In this document: positions 9,483 to 17,718 of the stretch, in pieces
How positions within the stretch are numbered: the stretch's first letter is position 1
Layout of the letters: each line of letters starts with the position of its first letter
Assembly (NCBI GenBank): GCA_022361455.1
Contig: JAKSAW010000010.1
Span: 1 to 63,059, forward strand
Direction of reading: 5' to 3'
DNA: 63,059 nucleotides
From: Pseudomonadales bacterium
GTDB lineage: Bacteria > Pseudomonadota > Gammaproteobacteria > Pseudomonadales > Ketobacteraceae
Made by a program: the position numbers and the translations under genes
The notes under the pieces: generated by a model
What the model saw: only the letters and a program-made list of their open reading frames with translations
Database searches by the model: none
Told to the model about the DNA's origin: nothing

Positions 9483-10790
9483 ATGGAAGTGATCGAGAAA
9501 TTATCTATCCTTGCCGACGCTGCAAAATACGACGCATCGTGCGCCTCAAGCGGCACTCAACTCCGTGACTCTAAAGGTAGCTCTAGCATTGGTTCGACAA
9601 CAGGTATGGGTATTTGCCATAGCTACGCGCCCGATGGACGCTGCATATCTCTTCTGAAAATCTTGCTTACCAATCTCTGTATCTATGACTGCGTTTATTG
9701 CGTTAATCGCCACTCTAGCAATGTTCATCGAGCAAGATTTACGACAAAAGAGGTGGTCGATCTCACCATAAGCTTTTACAAAAGGAATTATATTGAGGGG
9801 CTTTTTCTTAGCTCCGGCATTATCCAAAACCCTAATTACACTATGGAGCAGCTGGTAACCGTTGCCAAATCATTAAGAGAGGATCATGGATTTCGCGGCT
9901 ACATACACCTCAAAACGATACCGGATGCGGACGAATCTCTGATTCATCAAGCAGGCATTTACGCAGACCGGTTGAGCATTAATATTGAATTGCCCAGCAC
10001 TGAATCTTTGATATCGCTAGCGCCAGAGAAAAATGTCAAATCTATTAGAAGCTCCATGGGAACCCTGAAAAGCCATATTGAGGAATCAAAGGAAGAGCAA
10101 TCTTCCAAAAAAGTTTCTCGCATCACCTATGTAAAAAAAGAAAGCAAGAAAGCTCTAACAAAAAACGCTGTTAGAAAGACAAAGCGGTCTGAAAAACTAT
10201 TCGCCCCCGCCGGACAAAGCACGCAAATGATTGTGGGAGCAGACTCATCGAATGACTTTAAGATTTTAACGACAAGCCATCAGCTTTATAAGAGCTTTGG
10301 TATGCGTCGAGTTTACTACTCAGCCTTTAGCCCAATACCTGATGCCAGCAAACAACTCCCGCTAACAGAACCCCCTTTACTCAGAGAGCACCGCATCTAC
10401 CAAGCTGATTGGCTGATGCGTTTCTATGGTTTTCAGGTTTCAGAATTGGTGAATACACAAACCCAACCCATGCTGGATCTTGATATCGATCCCAAATTAA
10501 ATTGGGCATTAAGAAATCGTGATATTTTTCCAATAGACATCAACCGAGCTGATCGAGAAATACTACTTAGAGTTCCAGGCTTAGGCCCAAGAAACGTGCA
10601 AAGAATTCTACAATCGCGAGCGTTTCATCGTTTAAGCCTTGAAGACTTAAAACGCATGCGGCTCTCTTTAAAAAAAATAAAGCCTTTTATCTCCACAGCC
10701 GATTATCATCCCGCAAGCTCATTAATCGACCATGAGAATCTAAAAGCAAAACTCGTAGATCCTAAACAACATCAGCTTACTTTATTTTAA
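9483..10790 (+). CDS. Radical SAM protein of the DNA modification/repair-linked family (TIGR03916 type)
   Basis: 435 residues. The radical SAM cluster motif CX3CX2C is C66-IYD-C70-VY-C73; a CHSYAPDGRC stretch just before it is typical of this family. A helix-hairpin-helix DNA-binding motif sits near the C-terminus (INRADREILLRVPGLGPRN, about 352-371). FAPAGQSTQMIVGA (about 240-253) is a further family hallmark. Between about 200 and 239 there is a lysine/serine-rich insertion that looks longer than I expect for the family. These proteins almost always sit beside a DUF4130-type protein, as here (11-base gap). The biochemical reaction is unknown; a role in DNA repair is suggested only by the HhH motif and by fusions of the partner to uracil-DNA glycosylase-like domains. 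There is no clear Shine-Dalgarno sequence before ATG 9483. Confidence 0.85.
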   Translation: MEVIEKLSILADAAKYDASCASSGTQLRDSKGSSSIGSTTGMGICHSYAPDGRCISLLKILLTNLCIYDCVYCVNRHSSNVHRARFTTKEVVDLTISFYKRNYIEGLFLSSGIIQNPNYTMEQLVTVAKSLREDHGFRGYIHLKTIPDADESLIHQAGIYADRLSINIELPSTESLISLAPEKNVKSIRSSMGTLKSHIEESKEEQSSKKVSRITYVKKESKKALTKNAVRKTKRSEKLFAPAGQSTQMIVGADSSNDFKILTTSHQLYKSFGMRRVYYSAFSPIPDASKQLPLTEPPLLREHRIYQADWLMRFYGFQVSELVNTQTQPMLDLDIDPKLNWALRNRDIFPIDINRADREILLRVPGLGPRNVQRILQSRAFHRLSLEDLKRMRLSLKKIKPFISTADYHPASSLIDHENLKAKLVDPKQHQLTLF

Positions 10791-10801
10791 AGGCCACTTA
10801 A

Positions 10802-11683
10802 GTGACTAATGCATGCTTTATTCAACTAGATGAATATGCCACTTATGAAGATTGGTACCCTTACGCCCGATACTGCCTGCACCATCACATAGTGCCTTCG
10901 GATGTCCACTGGCAAAATGACAACATTGATGATCTTTTTTGTAATGACTCCAATAGTCAGCAGCTAACCATTGAACAAGCTCAAAACTTTAAACCAGGCA
11001 ACAGCAACCAAATCCGTGTAAATCGGAACTTTGTAATCCTGGCCAGATATAGTTGCTGCTTCTTACATCCAGATCGCTTTGCTGTGATGTATCGTATTCT
11101 TTGGCGCGTAGTACATGAGGATAACTTGCTATTAGCAGACATTACCGATCCCGATATCCATCTCGCCAACCGATGGGCGAAAGCAGTTGGTCGCGACCGC
11201 CATAAAATGAAAGCGTTTGTTCGCTTCAAAGAAATAAAATTCGCCAATGAAGATCCCCACTACGTGGCTTGGTTTGAGCCAGAACACGCCATTGTTAAGT
11301 TAACCTCAGATTTCTTTCGGGATCGATTCTATGGAATGGATTGGTCCATCTTGACGCCTTATCTTTGTGTACACTGGGTCAAAGGTACTCTTACATTCAC
11401 TCAAGGCTGCGATAAAAGCCAAGCACCTCAAGAGGATGCTTTAGAGGATTTATGGAGAACTTACTATTTGAATATTTTTAATCCCGCAAGATTAAAGGTG
11501 AAAGCTATGTGCGCAGAGATGCCAAAAAAATACTGGCATAACTTGCCTGAATCCTCATTAATCGACCCTTTAATCAAACAGGCAGAAAGAGCCAAGCAAG
11601 CCATGATAGAAAAGAAACCGACGGACCCCCTCTTGCCAAGCAAGACGAAATTCGATCGCGAGAAATGGATCAACTCGAAGTAG
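10802..11683 (+). CDS. DUF4130-type DNA metabolism protein, partner of the radical SAM protein
   Basis: 293 residues from a GTG start, preceded by AAAGG. Recognisable family blocks are VMYRILWRV, RDRHKMKAFVRFKE, YVAWFEPEHAIV, WSILTPYLCVHW and LWRTYYLNIFNPARLKVKAM followed by EMPKKYWHNLPE. In many genomes this domain is the N-terminal half of a fusion with a UdgX/uracil-DNA glycosylase-like domain; here the protein stops after the DUF4130 part plus about 45 residues of lysine-rich tail, and no glycosylase gene is in the window. It forms a two-gene unit with the radical SAM gene upstream. Its biochemical activity is not established. Confidence 0.82.
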   Translation: MTNACFIQLDEYATYEDWYPYARYCLHHHIVPSDVHWQNDNIDDLFCNDSNSQQLTIEQAQNFKPGNSNQIRVNRNFVILARYSCCFLHPDRFAVMYRILWRVVHEDNLLLADITDPDIHLANRWAKAVGRDRHKMKAFVRFKEIKFANEDPHYVAWFEPEHAIVKLTSDFFRDRFYGMDWSILTPYLCVHWVKGTLTFTQGCDKSQAPQEDALEDLWRTYYLNIFNPARLKVKAMCAEMPKKYWHNLPESSLIDPLIKQAERAKQAMIEKKPTDPLLPSKTKFDREKWINSK

Positions 11684-11699
11684 TGTATAAACTAACTGT

Positions 11700-12056
11700 T
11701 CACCGAATCTCGCAGTAAAGCCGCTTGTAGCGGCGCTCGGCAAATATTTGGTAACCCCAACCCAAGACTGAATAAACAATCGGAAACTTGGCCACCTTAG
11801 CAAACAAAGTAAAAGGCCTAGGCAAAAACGACCACATAACAACAAAGGCATCTACGCCAAGGTGAATTTGCCCATCTTTCCCTCTAACGTGTAGGACCTT
11901 GAGCAAAGACTCTGTCGTGTCTGGAAACTTCTTGCGATGTTGTTCATCAAATATATCGAGCCAGTCAATACGATTTTCACGATCCAAACGCTTGTAAAAC
12001 TCTATTTCTTTCCTACAAACTCCACAACGGCTGTCATAAAAAACTTGAACGTTCAT
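11700..12056 (-). CDS. DCC-family (DUF393) thiol-disulfide oxidoreductase-like protein
   Basis: 118 residues. The family-defining Asp-Cys-Cys pattern is at the N-terminus: VFYDSRCGVCRKE with C11 and C14, a thioredoxin-like CXXC. The rest shows the usual pattern of the family, including a hydrophobic stretch around FLPRPFTLFAKVAKFPIVYSV. There is no signal peptide. Its start lies inside the end of the photolyase-like gene (overlap 12034-12056), so the two are translationally coupled. The pairing suggests that the DCC protein works with the flavoprotein, but its substrate is unknown. Confidence 0.8.
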   Translation of the reverse strand: MNVQVFYDSRCGVCRKEIEFYKRLDRENRIDWLDIFDEQHRKKFPDTTESLLKVLHVRGKDGQIHLGVDAFVVMWSFLPRPFTLFAKVAKFPIVYSVLGWGYQIFAERRYKRLYCEIR

Positions 12057-13371
12057 ACGATGAATCCTCTTCTAACCAAGCCTTAGTAAACTCTCCGTTA
12101 GGATCATAAACATCCTTTTGCTTCTCCATTGAGAAACGCCTCCGACCTCGTGGATCAGTTCCGACGCCGGCTAGGTATTGCCAATTTCCCCAGTTACTCG
12201 CACAATCATAATCGATTAGCTGTTGCTCAAAGTAAGCAGCCCCATATCGCCAATCGACACCAAGTTCGTTGATCAAATAGCTAGCTACAATTTGCCTGCC
12301 TCGGTTGGACATCCAACCCGTCGCTCGCAACTGCTTCATAAAAGCATTAACAAAGTCACATTGCGTATGCCCTTCTCGCCACGCCATAAAAGCTTCTGGA
12401 TAGAAGGTCAACAAAGGATTAACTCGCTTGATACCTCGCAGCGAAAACAATCGAGGTCCCGCATTGCGAGCCAACCATTGAAAATATTCACGCCACCATA
12501 ATTCGAACCGCAGCCAATAAGTGGATTCATTGTCGCCATAACGATCTTCATGGCGCTGAATTTCATAAAAGAGGGTTCTAACCGACAAGCATCCTTGAGC
12601 AAGCCAACCAGACATCTTGGAAGAAAATTCCCAACCATCCAACCCATTGCGCGTTTTCTTGTAGGTACGAATTAAACCGCGCTCATGCAGATAATAGTTA
12701 AGTTGCTCTAGCGCAGCGTTCTCTCCGCCTTGCAGCCTTTGCAGTGATGCTCCACTGTGGGAATGCGCTTCTTCGACATTCTCCCTTGCTAGTTTTTTCA
12801 AGCAGATTTCTGCCCATATACTAGGCGGAGGCAAGCGACCAAGCAGCTCTTTGGGCGGTTCAATTTTCATACCATCCAGCAGCCTGCGAAATTTCGAAAA
12901 TGATTGGGGATACTCCAGCGAACCTAAACGCTGGTCAGCTCTATCCATGAGATAGAAGTCATCAGCAATCAGCCATTGTTTAAGAGGAAAACGGCGCAAA
13001 AGTCGTTGCGTTTGTTGCTGCTCATTCGCCCCCGGCAAATCGACCAAAGCAATCACATCATAATCATGGGTCAGTATTAATCGCTCAATCACCTCTGAAA
13101 ACTCGCCGAAGTGAACCCCAAGCAATGAACCGCGTTGACGTAGCTGTTGATCTAAATCCAGTAAACATTCAATTAAAAAGCGACGGCGATGCTCCCCCAT
13201 ACCACCGCTATAACAATCTCTGAATGAAGAGCGCCCGACGTTAGCATTGGCAAGCCATGTTGGCTCGATTACGAAAACACAATCGAGATAATCCACCTTG
13301 CTTTTAATGCTTTGCAAGGCTGCGTTGTGCTGTAATCGCAGATTGTTTCTAAATATCATTAAGCCTTTCAT
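12034..13371 (-). CDS. Cryptochrome-DASH / photolyase family protein
   Basis: 445 residues. The N-terminal photolyase alpha/beta domain starts with LMIFRNNLRLQHNAAL, the usual chromophore-domain start. The C-terminal FAD domain carries LRFELWWREYFQWLA, GWMSNRGRQIVASYL and the signature NWGNWQYLAGVGTDPRG, which in this wording (GNWQY, GVGTDPR) is characteristic of the CRY-DASH clade, not of CPD photolyase. CRY-DASH enzymes bind FAD and MTHF and repair CPDs in single-stranded DNA; some act as light sensors. A GAGG ribosome site lies 4 bases before the ATG. It is convergent with the radical SAM/DUF4130 pair, so four genes of likely DNA-repair interest lie together, which may be chance. Confidence 0.88.
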   Translation of the reverse strand: MKGLMIFRNNLRLQHNAALQSIKSKVDYLDCVFVIEPTWLANANVGRSSFRDCYSGGMGEHRRRFLIECLLDLDQQLRQRGSLLGVHFGEFSEVIERLILTHDYDVIALVDLPGANEQQQTQRLLRRFPLKQWLIADDFYLMDRADQRLGSLEYPQSFSKFRRLLDGMKIEPPKELLGRLPPPSIWAEICLKKLARENVEEAHSHSGASLQRLQGGENAALEQLNYYLHERGLIRTYKKTRNGLDGWEFSSKMSGWLAQGCLSVRTLFYEIQRHEDRYGDNESTYWLRFELWWREYFQWLARNAGPRLFSLRGIKRVNPLLTFYPEAFMAWREGHTQCDFVNAFMKQLRATGWMSNRGRQIVASYLINELGVDWRYGAAYFEQQLIDYDCASNWGNWQYLAGVGTDPRGRRRFSMEKQKDVYDPNGEFTKAWLEEDSSYERSSFL

Positions 13372-13500
13372 AAAACCTCAGATTCACATTCACGAATCTA
13401 GAATACGAGACGATATCTAGACATCACTGAACACCGTCTATCTTTAAACCCGGCAAAGATCTAATTTCACCACTTAACACCCCACTTATAGGTCTTCACT

Positions 13501-14061
13501 ATGAAACTGTTAAGCTTCAAGCACGCCCTGTTTGTTATTTGTCTAGCACTAATCAACACTTCTATACATGCAGCAGAGCCTAAAGAATGTTCGGCACTGC
13601 TTAATCACGAGCATTCTCCGCTGAGAAAAGAAGGCACAGTCAAACTCTGTGATTTATACCAAGACAAGGTGTTGCTAGTGGTGAATACCGCGAGTAAATG
13701 CGGCTACACACCGCAATTGAAAGGCCTCGAAGCGCTCTATCAAAAATACAAAGATCGAGGCTTAGTAGTGATGGGATTCCCTAGTAACGACTTCCGCCAA
13801 GAGTTAGATCAAGATCAGGAGATCGATACCTTCTGCGAAATTAACTACGGCGTTACTTTCCCCATGTTTAGCCGATCATCAGTTAAAGGCAGTGACGCGA
13901 ACGGCCTTTTCAAAGCGCTTGCCCAAACAACCGGCAAACAACCACAATGGAACTTCAACAAGTACCTAATTGATCGCACTGGCCAACAAGCGCGCCATTT
14001 TCCCAGTAACATTAGTCCTTCTAATCGAACCCTTGTTGAAGCGATCGAAGCTCTTCTCTGA
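13501..14061 (+). CDS. Glutathione peroxidase-family protein with signal peptide
   Basis: 186 residues. Residues 1-24 form a clear Sec signal peptide (FVICLALINTSIHAA), so the enzyme should act in the periplasm. The catalytic cysteine is C67 in NTASKCGYTPQ; the Gln and Trp/Asn partners are in FPSNDFRQEL and WNFNKYLIDR. Family members reduce peroxides, in bacteria mostly with thioredoxin instead of glutathione. Most bacterial homologues are cytoplasmic, so export is a notable feature. The electron donor cannot be read from the sequence; the dsbD gene at the right of the window is one possible source of periplasmic thiols (inference). Confidence 0.88.
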   Translation: MKLLSFKHALFVICLALINTSIHAAEPKECSALLNHEHSPLRKEGTVKLCDLYQDKVLLVVNTASKCGYTPQLKGLEALYQKYKDRGLVVMGFPSNDFRQELDQDQEIDTFCEINYGVTFPMFSRSSVKGSDANGLFKALAQTTGKQPQWNFNKYLIDRTGQQARHFPSNISPSNRTLVEAIEALL

Positions 14062-14115
14062 GCTAAGAATAAGCCCCTAGCCCTTCCTTAGAAGCCGCCA
14101 AGAATCCTCATGTTT

Positions 14116-14143
14116 GCACGTCATTGCTCCTGTAATGACGTGC
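14116..14143. other. Inverted repeat after the glutathione peroxidase gene
   Basis: GCACGTCATT (14116-14125) and AATGACGTGC (14134-14143) form a perfect 10-bp stem with an 8-base loop. No T-run follows, so it is either a weak terminator or a protein-binding site. Confidence 0.5.
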
Positions 14144-14195
14144 TGCGCTGTGGGTCCTCTCTGACTGCACCCAGCCCGAAGCCCGCGCTTCAGAC

Positions 14196-14270
14196 GACAT
14201 ATTTTCAATTATGTCTTGACCCGAATAATCCACACAGTCTATGCTGACTAGACAATAATCGAATTATGTC
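14196..14270 (+). promoter_or_regulatory. P450 promoter bracketed by two related palindromes
   Basis: GACATATTTTCAATTATGTC (14196-14215) and GACAATAATCGAATTATGTC (14251-14270) are two 20-base imperfect palindromes that share 14 of 20 positions, including GACA and AATTATGTC at the ends. Between them lie a -35-like TTGACC (14216-14221) and a -10-like TATGCT (14240-14245) with an 18-base spacer. The first palindrome abuts the -35 and the second begins near the expected transcription start, a layout typical for repression by a dimeric regulator. The convergent TetR gene is the obvious candidate (inference). Confidence 0.55.
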
Positions 14271-14329
14271 GCCACGAATGATCTACACTGAAATCCATAG
14301 TCATATCTTATTCAGCAGAGGAGAGAACC

Positions 14330-15835
14330 ATGCCTGTTGCTCAGTTACCACCCGGCCCCACTGAAGCCAAGTTCATCCAAGCCCTCAAAATGGGCATCGG
14401 AATCTACGATTACTTGGAAGAATGCCATCAGAAATATGGCGATGCCTTTACTTTGAATCTGTCTGGATTGGACCCAATGGTTTGGGTGAAAGATAAGGAA
14501 ATGGTGAAAGACTTTTTTAATTTGAAGCCCGAACAATTGAACCAGTCGACACTGCCGATCCCAATCGATATTGGTGACAACTCAGTTGGCTTTATCACGA
14601 ACCGAGAGCATATGGAAACTCGCAAGATTGTGGTGCCACCTTTTGTAGGCAAACGTCTGAAAGACCGCGCCGAAGCGATGCACCAAATTATCAGTCGTGA
14701 AATCGATCGGATGAAACCCGGTGACGAATATGACATGCCTCGCCTAATAGGCAGCATCACCTTAAACATCATTGTTTATACCTTACTAAATGAAATGGAT
14801 GGTGAGCGATTTCATCGTTATCACGACCTGATGCTGGAGTGGATTCAGTCATCCACCAACGATGCAATGTTCTTGATTGGCACCCTGTATGGACCTTCTA
14901 AGTATCGCAATATGCTACATCGCAAATATCGCGAACGAGCATTAGAAGGGAAAACAGCTTCGGTTGTGGACAAGCTAATGCCATGGAATAAATCCATTGA
15001 TATAAAGGTCAAAATCGCCCATCAAATTCGCGAGGATATAAGAGCGATTCGCGCCAATCCCGACGGGAAAGAAGGGGTATTAGCGGGCTACGCGTTAGCG
15101 ACATGGAGCAGCGGTGAATTACTAGATGAAGAAAAGGTAATCGGGGAAGTCATGTCTGCATTAGTGGGGGGCCACGAAACCAGCGCAGCCACAGGTGCAT
15201 GGTATATGTTGTGGCTTTTGAAGAAACCCCATATCTATAAAAAAATGCGTCAAGAAGTGCTTCAGTCGATTGAAGAAAATGGTCGCTTTGACCCCATAGC
15301 AATTACCGAAAACAAATACCTCAATGCTTGTCTTAATGAATCGCAACGCTTAACGCCATCGGCAGTAGGCACCATGCGACATTTAGTTGCAGATACTAAA
15401 ATCGGCTCTCTCTACTTGCCAGCTGACACCAATGTACTGGCCGGGGCCTATTTAAGACATCGTGATCAAGATACTTGGGGTGATGATGTAATGGAATATC
15501 GCCCAGAACGCTGGCTAGAGGAAGACGGATTTAAACCAGGCCCATTTGATTTCTTTCCTTTTGGTGGAGGCCGAAGAGCTTGCATAGGGTCTAACCAAGC
15601 CAAACAACAGTTGCGAATTTTATTCGCTGAATTTGCCCGTCGTGTTGAGTTCGACTCCAAATATGCAATGAATAACAAATGGCCTGGACAACAACAAGTC
15701 AGCGGACAAACAGAGCCCAAAGGCGGTGTACCAGTCACCATTAAAGAAGTTCGCTCAACTAACTTTGGTTATCCCGAATCTGACAAAAAGCCTGAGCAAC
15801 CAGAACAGAAAGTAACGAAACTCGCTACAGCTTAA
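14330..15835 (+). CDS. Cytochrome P450
   Basis: 501-residue soluble P450 with no N-terminal membrane anchor. The oxygen-binding I-helix motif is GGHETSAA, the ExxR motif is ESQRLTP, and the heme loop is FFPFGGGRRACIG with the heme-ligand C418. A strong ribosome site (GAGGAGAG) precedes the ATG. No ferredoxin or reductase gene is adjacent, so electrons must come from partners elsewhere. The wording of the I-helix and heme loop resembles class-E-like bacterial P450s (CYP110-like), not CYP153 alkane hydroxylases, but I cannot assign a family or substrate. Neighbouring TetR, cupin and GST genes, convergent and perhaps co-regulated, suggest a xenobiotic or lipid substrate. Confidence 0.93.
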   Translation: MPVAQLPPGPTEAKFIQALKMGIGIYDYLEECHQKYGDAFTLNLSGLDPMVWVKDKEMVKDFFNLKPEQLNQSTLPIPIDIGDNSVGFITNREHMETRKIVVPPFVGKRLKDRAEAMHQIISREIDRMKPGDEYDMPRLIGSITLNIIVYTLLNEMDGERFHRYHDLMLEWIQSSTNDAMFLIGTLYGPSKYRNMLHRKYRERALEGKTASVVDKLMPWNKSIDIKVKIAHQIREDIRAIRANPDGKEGVLAGYALATWSSGELLDEEKVIGEVMSALVGGHETSAATGAWYMLWLLKKPHIYKKMRQEVLQSIEENGRFDPIAITENKYLNACLNESQRLTPSAVGTMRHLVADTKIGSLYLPADTNVLAGAYLRHRDQDTWGDDVMEYRPERWLEEDGFKPGPFDFFPFGGGRRACIGSNQAKQQLRILFAEFARRVEFDSKYAMNNKWPGQQQVSGQTEPKGGVPVTIKEVRSTNFGYPESDKKPEQPEQKVTKLATA

Positions 15836-15842
15836 AAACACA

Positions 15843-15863
15843 AAAGGGGCCTATGGCCCCTTT
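15843..15863. terminator. Bidirectional terminator between P450 and tetR
   Basis: AAAGGGGCC (15843-15851) and GGCCCCTTT (15855-15863) flank a 3-base loop; T-rich on one side and A-rich on the other, it can serve both convergent units. Confidence 0.75.
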
Positions 15864-15883
15864 CTAATCCCGAAAATGCAACC

Positions 15884-16498
15884 TTATGATTCGGTAATCA
15901 TCACTGACACGATCATTTTGTTAACAAACGCTTTTTGCTCTTCTTCTGTTTTTCCCAATAAACCAAACTGGGCATAAGAAATTATTTGAATGGCTAACCA
16001 AGCACAGGCTTCTTCGATAGTTAGCCCGTTGTTAAGCTGCATATCAGTTGCTTGATCATCATTGATAAAACTCGACAAGATTGGTGCAATTTTTTCTGGC
16101 ATACGATCAACTGCAAGCTGCGCAAAAAAATCGATATTGTCACTGTCCATGACGACACGATAACGGGAGTCAGTGCGTAACCGCGTAATGGTGTGAAAAA
16201 TACCTTCGGTAAAAGTATCTTTGGAGGGGGCTTGCTTGTTATCTACGGTATAAAGGGCAACGTCAACCGCCATTTGATACATTAGCGCGGTCATCACTTC
16301 CGTTAGCAATTCTTCCTTACTATCGAAATAACGGTAGATAGTGGTACGAACGCAACCTACCCGCTTAGCAAGCTCTTCAAAACGTAATTTGCTGACACTT
16401 TTTTCTGCGATAAGCTCAATCGCTACATCCACGATTTTTTGCTTGGCCTCGAGATAATCTGGTGTACCAGCTTTCGCTTTCCAATTATTTTTTTCCAC
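15884..16498 (-). CDS. TetR-family transcriptional regulator
   Basis: 204 residues. The N-terminal helix-turn-helix is clear: KIVDVAIELIAEKSV followed by LRFEELAKRVGCVRTTIYRYF and DSKEELL (residues about 20-67). The C-terminal ligand-binding part is not recognisable. The start is GTG, directly after the stop of the cupin gene (taaGTG), so it is the last gene of a GST-cupin-tetR operon. It converges with the P450 gene; the paired palindromes at the P450 promoter fit a TetR-type operator, but no copy of that motif is seen upstream of this operon, so self-regulation is not evident. Confidence 0.9.
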   Translation of the reverse strand: MEKNNWKAKAGTPDYLEAKQKIVDVAIELIAEKSVSKLRFEELAKRVGCVRTTIYRYFDSKEELLTEVMTALMYQMAVDVALYTVDNKQAPSKDTFTEGIFHTITRLRTDSRYRVVMDSDNIDFFAQLAVDRMPEKIAPILSSFINDDQATDMQLNNGLTIEEACAWLAIQIISYAQFGLLGKTEEEQKAFVNKMIVSVMITES

Positions 16499-16990
16499 TT
16501 ACAGGGCCCCTGAATCTCCGCAAGAAACCCCGCGCCAATGCTCAATATAATCAGCACATTGCGGCTCTCCTTCCATAGGCGCCCATTGAGCAAAGTCCTC
16601 TGGCTGAGCAGCCTCAAATGGACCAGGCTTAACTTCCACCAATAGAGTTGGCTCTAAGACCACGAAGGTATGCCAGGTTAGCGGAGGCATTTCTACCATC
16701 ATGACGCCCTGGGGTGATAGCTCGACCACTTGGGTCACCTCAGCTGTATCATCGAAGCTGATTAAGCGCGCAGCTCCCTGAAGCAGGATCATCATTTCCC
16801 ACTTATAGTCTTGTGGGTGCAAGTGGGGTCTTACGTAGGTTTCAGGCTCCAGCCACATGGCTATGCGCTGAACTGATTCCTGATGGCTCTGATGCCAAAG
16901 CTGATGGTTTCGTTTGCGAGGAGATTCTATTGCCCCACGCGACAACTCACGGATAGCCGCGTCATCGAGCAACCTGATTGAATTTGACAT
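16499..16990 (-). CDS. WbuC-family cupin protein
   Basis: 163 residues. A single cupin barrel with metal-ligand-like histidines in YVRPHLHPQDYKWEMM and TWHTFVVLEP. The block VEVKPGPFEAA followed by DFAQWAPMEGEP is characteristic of the WbuC-type cupin family, otherwise known from O-antigen clusters and of unknown function. Here it lies between gst and tetR with gaps of 5 and 0 bases, so it is cotranscribed with them and not in a polysaccharide locus. Substrate unknown. Confidence 0.8.
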   Translation of the reverse strand: MSNSIRLLDDAAIRELSRGAIESPRKRNHQLWHQSHQESVQRIAMWLEPETYVRPHLHPQDYKWEMMILLQGAARLISFDDTAEVTQVVELSPQGVMMVEMPPLTWHTFVVLEPTLLVEVKPGPFEAAQPEDFAQWAPMEGEPQCADYIEHWRGVSCGDSGAL

Positions 16991-16995
16991 TGGCG

Positions 16996-17637
16996 TTAGC
17001 CATCTCCCAATATTTTCTTAATATGAGGAGCGGCCTCTTCATGAACTCGTTTCCAGGCCGGATGCGATTGAATGCGTTCCCAATAAGCACCGATATTTTC
17101 AAAGATAGAAAACTCAGCGAAGCTACGGGCATAATAGAGAGGAGGAATAGCAGCGCAGTCCGCCATGGTGAAATGATCACCAGCTAGGAAGGTTCGCGAA
17201 GCCAGCTGCTCATTCAAAAGCCCGTAGATAACACCGATCAACTCTGAGCTCTTAAGGAGCAGCTCTTGGTTTTGCTGATCTTCAGGCTTCATCGATTCGA
17301 AAATCATATTCACGACCTGATCATTCAAATATTGGTCACACATACGATCTAAGAATCTAACACGCCGTGCAGCTTCAGGATCCTTTGGAATTAGTCCATT
17401 TTCAGAAGGAAAGGCTTCTTCTAGATATTCAATGATAATGGTGGACTCGGGAATCAAACGACCATCATCTCTGATCAACAGCGGAATCTTGCCGATGGGA
17501 TAAAGCTCGCGGTATTTTGCTCGCTCAGCATCGTCCATAAAATTCACAAGCTTAGGGGTAAATTCAATTCCCTTTTCATACAAAGCTAGCAGTACTTTTT
17601 GTGAATAGCTTGATGGATACGCAAAGTAGAGTTCCAT
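16996..17637 (-). CDS. Glutathione S-transferase family protein
   Basis: 213 residues. The N-terminal thioredoxin-fold domain starts MELYFAYPSSYSQKVLLAL, with the Ser/Tyr region expected for glutathione activation, and has the glutathione-binding ELYPIGKIPLLI and PESTIIIEYLEE. The all-helical C-terminal domain follows with GDHFTMADCAAIPPLYY. The ribosome site AGGAAACAG precedes the ATG. First gene of a three-gene unit with the cupin and TetR genes. It may conjugate or isomerise a product of the neighbouring P450 (inference from context). Confidence 0.9.
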   Translation of the reverse strand: MELYFAYPSSYSQKVLLALYEKGIEFTPKLVNFMDDAERAKYRELYPIGKIPLLIRDDGRLIPESTIIIEYLEEAFPSENGLIPKDPEAARRVRFLDRMCDQYLNDQVVNMIFESMKPEDQQNQELLLKSSELIGVIYGLLNEQLASRTFLAGDHFTMADCAAIPPLYYARSFAEFSIFENIGAYWERIQSHPAWKRVHEEAAPHIKKILGDG

Positions 17638-17718
17638 GGCTGTTTCCTATTGGTTATTTTTCTTATAGCGAAAATAAATAATTTACGAACAGTTTAGCAC
17701 CAAATTTACTGAGATGAG

